Positions 21,872 to 25,085 of a DNA stretch of 25,085 nucleotides are shown one piece after another. The notes below the pieces were generated by a model. That model ran no database searches, was not told the origin of the DNA, and saw only the letters and a program-made list of their open reading frames with translations. Position numbers and translations under genes: made by a program. The DNA comes from CADEED01 sp041395625 (lineage in GTDB: Bacteria > Pseudomonadota > Gammaproteobacteria > Steroidobacterales > Steroidobacteraceae), in assembly GCA_041395625.1 (NCBI GenBank), contig JAWLAE010000010.1, positions 1-25,085 of the forward strand. The letters are read 5' to 3'. The first letter of the stretch is position 1. Each line of letters begins with the position of its first letter.

Positions 21872-23128
21872 ATGCAAGTGTATTTGGTTGGCGGCGCGGT
21901 CCGCGACAAGCTCCTCGGCCGTCCCGTGAAGGAGCGCGATTGGGTGGTCGTGGGCGCGACGCCGGCGGATCTCGAAGCCCAAGGCTACCAAGCAGTCGGC
22001 CGCGAATTCCCGGTTTTTCTGCACCCTGAAACGCACGACGAGTACGCGCTGGCGCGGCTCGAGAAGAAAGTTGGACCCGGTTATCGCGGTTTCATCACGG
22101 AATTCTCGCCAGATGTAACGCTGGAAGAGGATCTCAGGCGCCGCGATCTCACCATCAATGCGATGGCTGAAGATGCCAACGGCGTCCTGATCGATCCGCA
22201 CGGCGGGCGTCACGATCTCGACGCGCGCGTGCTGCGGCACGTGTCCAGCGCTTTTGTCGAGGACCCCGTGCGTATCCTGCGCCTCGCACGATTCACCGCG
22301 CGTTATGCATCGCTTGGCTTCCGTGTCGCCGACGACACGCTCGCGCTGATGCGCGAGATGGTCGCAGCCGGCGAAGTCGACGCGCTGGTGCCGGAACGCG
22401 TGTGGGCCGAGACGGTGCGCGCCTTGGCCGAACCGAACCCGGAGCGGTACATCGAAGTGTTGCGGGACTGCGGCGCGTTGGCCGTCATCCTGCCGGAGCT
22501 CGACGCGCTCTTCGGGGTGCCGCAGCCGGAGAAGTGGCATCCGGAAATCGACACAGGCCTGCACCAGTTGTTAGCACTGCAGCAAAGCGTACGCCTGGGA
22601 GGCAATGAGCGCGTGCGCTTCGCAGTGCTGGCGCACGATCTCGGCAAAGGCCTCACGCCGCCTGACCAGTGGCCATCACACCGCGGGCACGAAGAAACCG
22701 GCGCAGCGCTGGTGGAAGTGATGTGCGAGCGTCTGCGTGTGCCGAACGATTTTCGCGAACTGGCGCTGCTGGCGACGCGCTTTCACACGCATGTGCATCG
22801 CGCGCTCGAGCTGCGGCCGGCAACTTTGCTCGAGCTGCTGGAGCACACCGATGCATTTCGTCGCCCTGAACGATTTGCGGAGTTGCTGGTCGTCTGTGAA
22901 GCGGATTCGCGCGGCCGGACTGGCCTAGAATACCAGCCCTATCCACAACGCGCCTATATGGCCGCGGCGCGCGCGCGCGCCGCGGCAGTCACGCTTGCGC
23001 CGGCGGCGCGAGCCGGACTATCCGGCGCGGCGATCGGCGAGCGCCTGCGGGCCCTGCGGCTCGACGTGCTGGTCGCCCACAAGAAACAGCCGCTACAAAT
23101 AGAAGACACCGAACACGACGGCAGCTAA
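21872..23128 (+). CDS. cca: multifunctional CCA tRNA nucleotidyltransferase with HD domain
   Basis: 418 residues, close to E. coli Cca (412). It adds or repairs the 3' CCA end of tRNA. The class II nucleotidyltransferase head is at the N terminus: YLVGGAVRD (6-14), ERDWVVVGA, DEYALARLEKK, RRRDLTINAMA and the neck region DPVRILRLARFTARY. The HD phosphohydrolase domain (about 225-330, VLAHDLGKG and RGHEETGAALVE) is the part that gives gammaproteobacterial enzymes 2',3'-cyclic phosphodiesterase and phosphatase activity. The start matches the family exactly (MQVYLVGGAVRD); the Shine-Dalgarno is poor. The end overlaps the facing uppP gene by 36 bases. Confidence 0.97.
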   Translation: MQVYLVGGAVRDKLLGRPVKERDWVVVGATPADLEAQGYQAVGREFPVFLHPETHDEYALARLEKKVGPGYRGFITEFSPDVTLEEDLRRRDLTINAMAEDANGVLIDPHGGRHDLDARVLRHVSSAFVEDPVRILRLARFTARYASLGFRVADDTLALMREMVAAGEVDALVPERVWAETVRALAEPNPERYIEVLRDCGALAVILPELDALFGVPQPEKWHPEIDTGLHQLLALQQSVRLGGNERVRFAVLAHDLGKGLTPPDQWPSHRGHEETGAALVEVMCERLRVPNDFRELALLATRFHTHVHRALELRPATLLELLEHTDAFRRPERFAELLVVCEADSRGRTGLEYQPYPQRAYMAAARARAAAVTLAPAARAGLSGAAIGERLRALRLDVLVAHKKQPLQIEDTEHDGS

Positions 23129-23893
23129 CACCAGCCGATAAATGGTGAATGGCAGGAAACCGATCCGCGGCAGATAGCGCAGAAAGACTGCGATGCAGGC
23201 GTAGCCGACCAGTGCGGAGACTGTCAGTCCGATCAGCATTTCTGTTCCGGCGACCGGTGCGCCAGCGGTGCTGAACTTGTAGGTCTCGTAGAGACCTGCC
23301 ATCGCAATGCCAGGCACGGACAACAGGAATGCGAAACGTGCTGCGGATTCGCGCGACAAGCCGAGCGCGCGGCCGGCGGTCATCGTGATGCCCGAGCGTG
23401 ACGTGCCGGGCACCAGCGCGAGCGCCTGCGCACAGCCGATCAGCACCGCATCGCGGATAGAGAGCGAGCGTTCATCGCGGTGGCTCGAGGACAGGCGATC
23501 GACCGCATAGAGCGCGATACCGAACACCGCCAGCTGGAACGCCACGACGGCAGGACTGCGCAACGCGGTTTCGATGAAATCCTTGCCGAACAGGCCCACC
23601 AGGCCCACCGGAATGGTGCCGATCAGCAGATTGATGGCCAGGCGACCATACGAATCCTGCCGATCGCCCGCGACCCAGCGCACTGCGCCGGTCGCGAGCG
23701 GCACTAGATCGCGACGAAAATAGCCGACCACGGCGAGCAAGGTGCCGACATGCACGGCCACGTCGAATGCCAGCCCCTGGTCGGTCCAGCCTAACAACCG
23801 CGGCAACAGCACGAGATGACCAGAGCTCGATACGGGCAGGAACTCCGTGAGCCCCTGAATCACCGCCAGCACGACTGCCTGCCACCATTCCAT
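23093..23893 (-). CDS. uppP: undecaprenyl-diphosphatase UppP (BacA)
   Basis: 266 residues, polytopic inner-membrane enzyme that dephosphorylates undecaprenyl diphosphate to recycle the lipid carrier of peptidoglycan and other envelope polymers; overproduction gives bacitracin resistance in known species. Both catalytic signatures are intact: LTEFLPVSSSGHLVL (residues 15-29; Glu 17, His 26) and LVPGTSRSGITM (160-171; Arg 166). About eight hydrophobic helices are visible. The frame is open to 23932, but ATG 23893 (MEWWQAVVLAVIQG) is the family start and has GGGAG seven bases before it. It follows the MidA-like methyltransferase by 11 bases, so the two are probably cotranscribed. Confidence 0.97.
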   Translation of the reverse strand: MEWWQAVVLAVIQGLTEFLPVSSSGHLVLLPRLLGWTDQGLAFDVAVHVGTLLAVVGYFRRDLVPLATGAVRWVAGDRQDSYGRLAINLLIGTIPVGLVGLFGKDFIETALRSPAVVAFQLAVFGIALYAVDRLSSSHRDERSLSIRDAVLIGCAQALALVPGTSRSGITMTAGRALGLSRESAARFAFLLSVPGIAMAGLYETYKFSTAGAPVAGTEMLIGLTVSALVGYACIAVFLRYLPRIGFLPFTIYRLVLAAVVFGVFYL

Positions 23894-23904
23894 GTCCAAA
23901 CTCC

Positions 23905-25085
23905 CTATAGCGACCCACGCAGGTCCTGCCAACCGAACCCCCGCAGAGGCGCCCGGTAGTCACGACCCAGTGCCATGACTTTGAAGGCCTCGCCCATCTC
24001 GCCCGGCATCATCAGGCGCCGTGCCTCGCCTGCCTGGACGAGCCGCTCGCGTTCATCGCGTGCGGTAGCCAGCACATTCTCCATCCCGCAGCCGATCAGG
24101 AACCCGGCCTGCGTCACGAAACCCTGTAGCTCGAGAGCTGCGCGGCTGCCGGACTCGGCCACACGGGTGAAATCGACCCAGGCTGTGATGTCCTGCAGGC
24201 CCACGTGCCGCAATGGGTCGCCATGCGCCCGGTGCCGAAAGTGGCACTGCAACGTGCCGGCAGTGCGGTCGGGATGGTACAGGTGGGGGCGCGGCAGGCC
24301 GTAGTCGATCAGCAGCACTACACCACGGCGCAGCACGGCGCCCAGGCCGGCCAACCAGCCCTCGAGTTCCAGACAGATCTCGCCGTGGTAGTTGTCTGGC
24401 AGTTGCTGCGGCAGCTCTCGCTCGAGCAATCGAACCGCGTTGGCAAGCGCGGGTGTAGCTGTCCGTGTCGCCTCGACCAGTGCACCGTGCGAGTCGAGTG
24501 CCACACCTAACGAGTCGATCACCCTGATCGCGCCGGCTCCCGCGCGCAGCACGAAGCGCTCGACCGGCATGGCGTCGAGCACTTCGTTTGCGACGACGAC
24601 GCCCGTGATCCGCTGCGCTGGCCAGCGATCGAGCCACTCGACGCGGCTCGCCAATGCGGCTGGCAAGGCTGCGAGCCGCGTGCGTTGCCGCGCACGCAGG
24701 TCAGCACTCACTTCGAGAATCCGGTAACGATCCGGCAATGTTCCCAGTGCGGCCAATTCCTCCAGCAGAACGGCAGCCAACGCACCACTGCCGGCACCGA
24801 ACTCCAGCAGATCGCCGCCGGTGACCGCCAGCACGTCGGCACACTGCCGCGCGAGACAGCGGCCGAACAGGGGCGACATCTCGGGCGCTGTGACGAAGTC
24901 CCCCGCCGCGCCGAACTTGGTGGCCCCGCTGCTGTAATAGCCGAGTCCGGGCTCGTACAGGACGAGACGCATGAAATCGGCGAACCCCAACCAGCCGCCA
25001 GCCGCCTCGATCCGTCCACGTACCAGGCTCGTCACCTGTTCGGCGTGCGCTCGCTCGGCCGCATCGAGCGCGGGCAGAGTTGAGA
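23905..25085 (-). CDS. MidA/NDUFAF7-like SAM-dependent methyltransferase (5' end outside window)
   Basis: The frame is open to the window edge and reads STLPALDAAERAHAEQ before the GTG at 25035, with helix-forming sequence typical of the family, so the true start probably lies outside. Family signatures: GGWLGFADFMRLVLYEPGLG, YYSSGATKFGAAGDFVTAPE, the SAM-binding LLEFGAGSGALAAVLLEEL, and VVANEVLDAMPVERF. Mitochondrial NDUFAF7 methylates an arginine of complex I subunit NDUFS2. Bacterial members are widespread but their targets are mostly unknown. It is followed after 11 bases by uppP. An NDUFA9-like gene occurs 4 kb away, which may be coincidence. Confidence 0.92.
   Translation of the reverse strand, partial: STLPALDAAERAHAEQVTSLVRGRIEAAGGWLGFADFMRLVLYEPGLGYYSSGATKFGAAGDFVTAPEMSPLFGRCLARQCADVLAVTGGDLLEFGAGSGALAAVLLEELAALGTLPDRYRILEVSADLRARQRTRLAALPAALASRVEWLDRWPAQRITGVVVANEVLDAMPVERFVLRAGAGAIRVIDSLGVALDSHGALVEATRTATPALANAVRLLERELPQQLPDNYHGEICLELEGWLAGLGAVLRRGVVLLIDYGLPRPHLYHPDRTAGTLQCHFRHRAHGDPLRHVGLQDITAWVDFTRVAESGSRAALELQGFVTQAGFLIGCGMENVLATARDERERLVQAGEARRLMMPGEMGEAFKVMALGRDYRAPLRGFGWQDLRGSL

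Noticed and set aside
20786..22564. 592-codon version of the aminopeptidase
   Set aside because: The first 233 codons are antisense to the conserved cca domain; the protein-like part begins at the signal sequence encoded at 21865.

Overview
The window is high-GC chromosomal DNA, densely coded on both strands, and most like a gammaproteobacterium. The gene set fits that group: MltD-type lytic transglycosylase, PpnN nucleosidase, HtpG, HD-domain CCA enzyme, UppP, MidA-type methyltransferase, a two-gene class II ribonucleotide reductase of the Pseudomonas type, and a PEP-CTERM surface protein. A Steroidobacter/Nevskiales/Xanthomonadales-like lineage is my guess from gene style only. I see no prophage, insertion sequence with transposase, tRNA, rRNA or CRISPR.

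Layout. 1-1900 (minus): a likely three-gene operon, FKBP prolyl isomerase, then amidohydrolase (4-base overlap), then the first 42 codons of an alpha/beta hydrolase cut by the window edge. 1944-4003 (minus): htpG preceded by a 37-codon small ORF. 4165-5090: an orphan ParA ATPase facing a 68-residue protein of unknown function. 5268-7263 (minus): L,D-transpeptidase then ppnN. 7388-7960 (plus): a lipoprotein with an almost leaderless promoter. 7961-10318 (minus): a multi-LysM MltD.

10319-11805 is the unusual part. It holds a sigma-54-type promoter followed 77 bases later by a strong terminator, with no ORF between them, so it is a candidate ~95-nt small RNA carrying an anti-Shine-Dalgarno-like CTCCTCC. 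It also holds two ~180-bp nested-palindrome (MITE-like) elements in opposite orientation on either side of a small membrane-protein gene, and the terminator of the nrdJ operon.

11806-14689 (minus): split B12-dependent ribonucleotide reductase nrdJa-nrdJb. Its 455-bp leader has two NrdR boxes, each sitting on a predicted promoter. 15145-16575 (minus): homospermidine synthase. 16666-18066 (plus): a Do/DegQ-type periplasmic protease. 18222-19100 (plus): a nidogen-like PEP-CTERM protein with a near-consensus sigma-54 promoter and a strong terminator. Both sigma-54 promoters have a similar upstream 17-mer (GTCG..AA..TT.ACAA), which suggests that the small RNA and the PEP-CTERM gene may share an activator.

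19246-25085: a hypothetical protein divergent from an NDUFA9-like SDR protein; a PF10023-type aminopeptidase lipoprotein divergent from cca; uppP convergent with cca; and a MidA/NDUFAF7-like methyltransferase that runs off the right edge. Several of these neighbours overlap tail to tail or start only a few bases apart.
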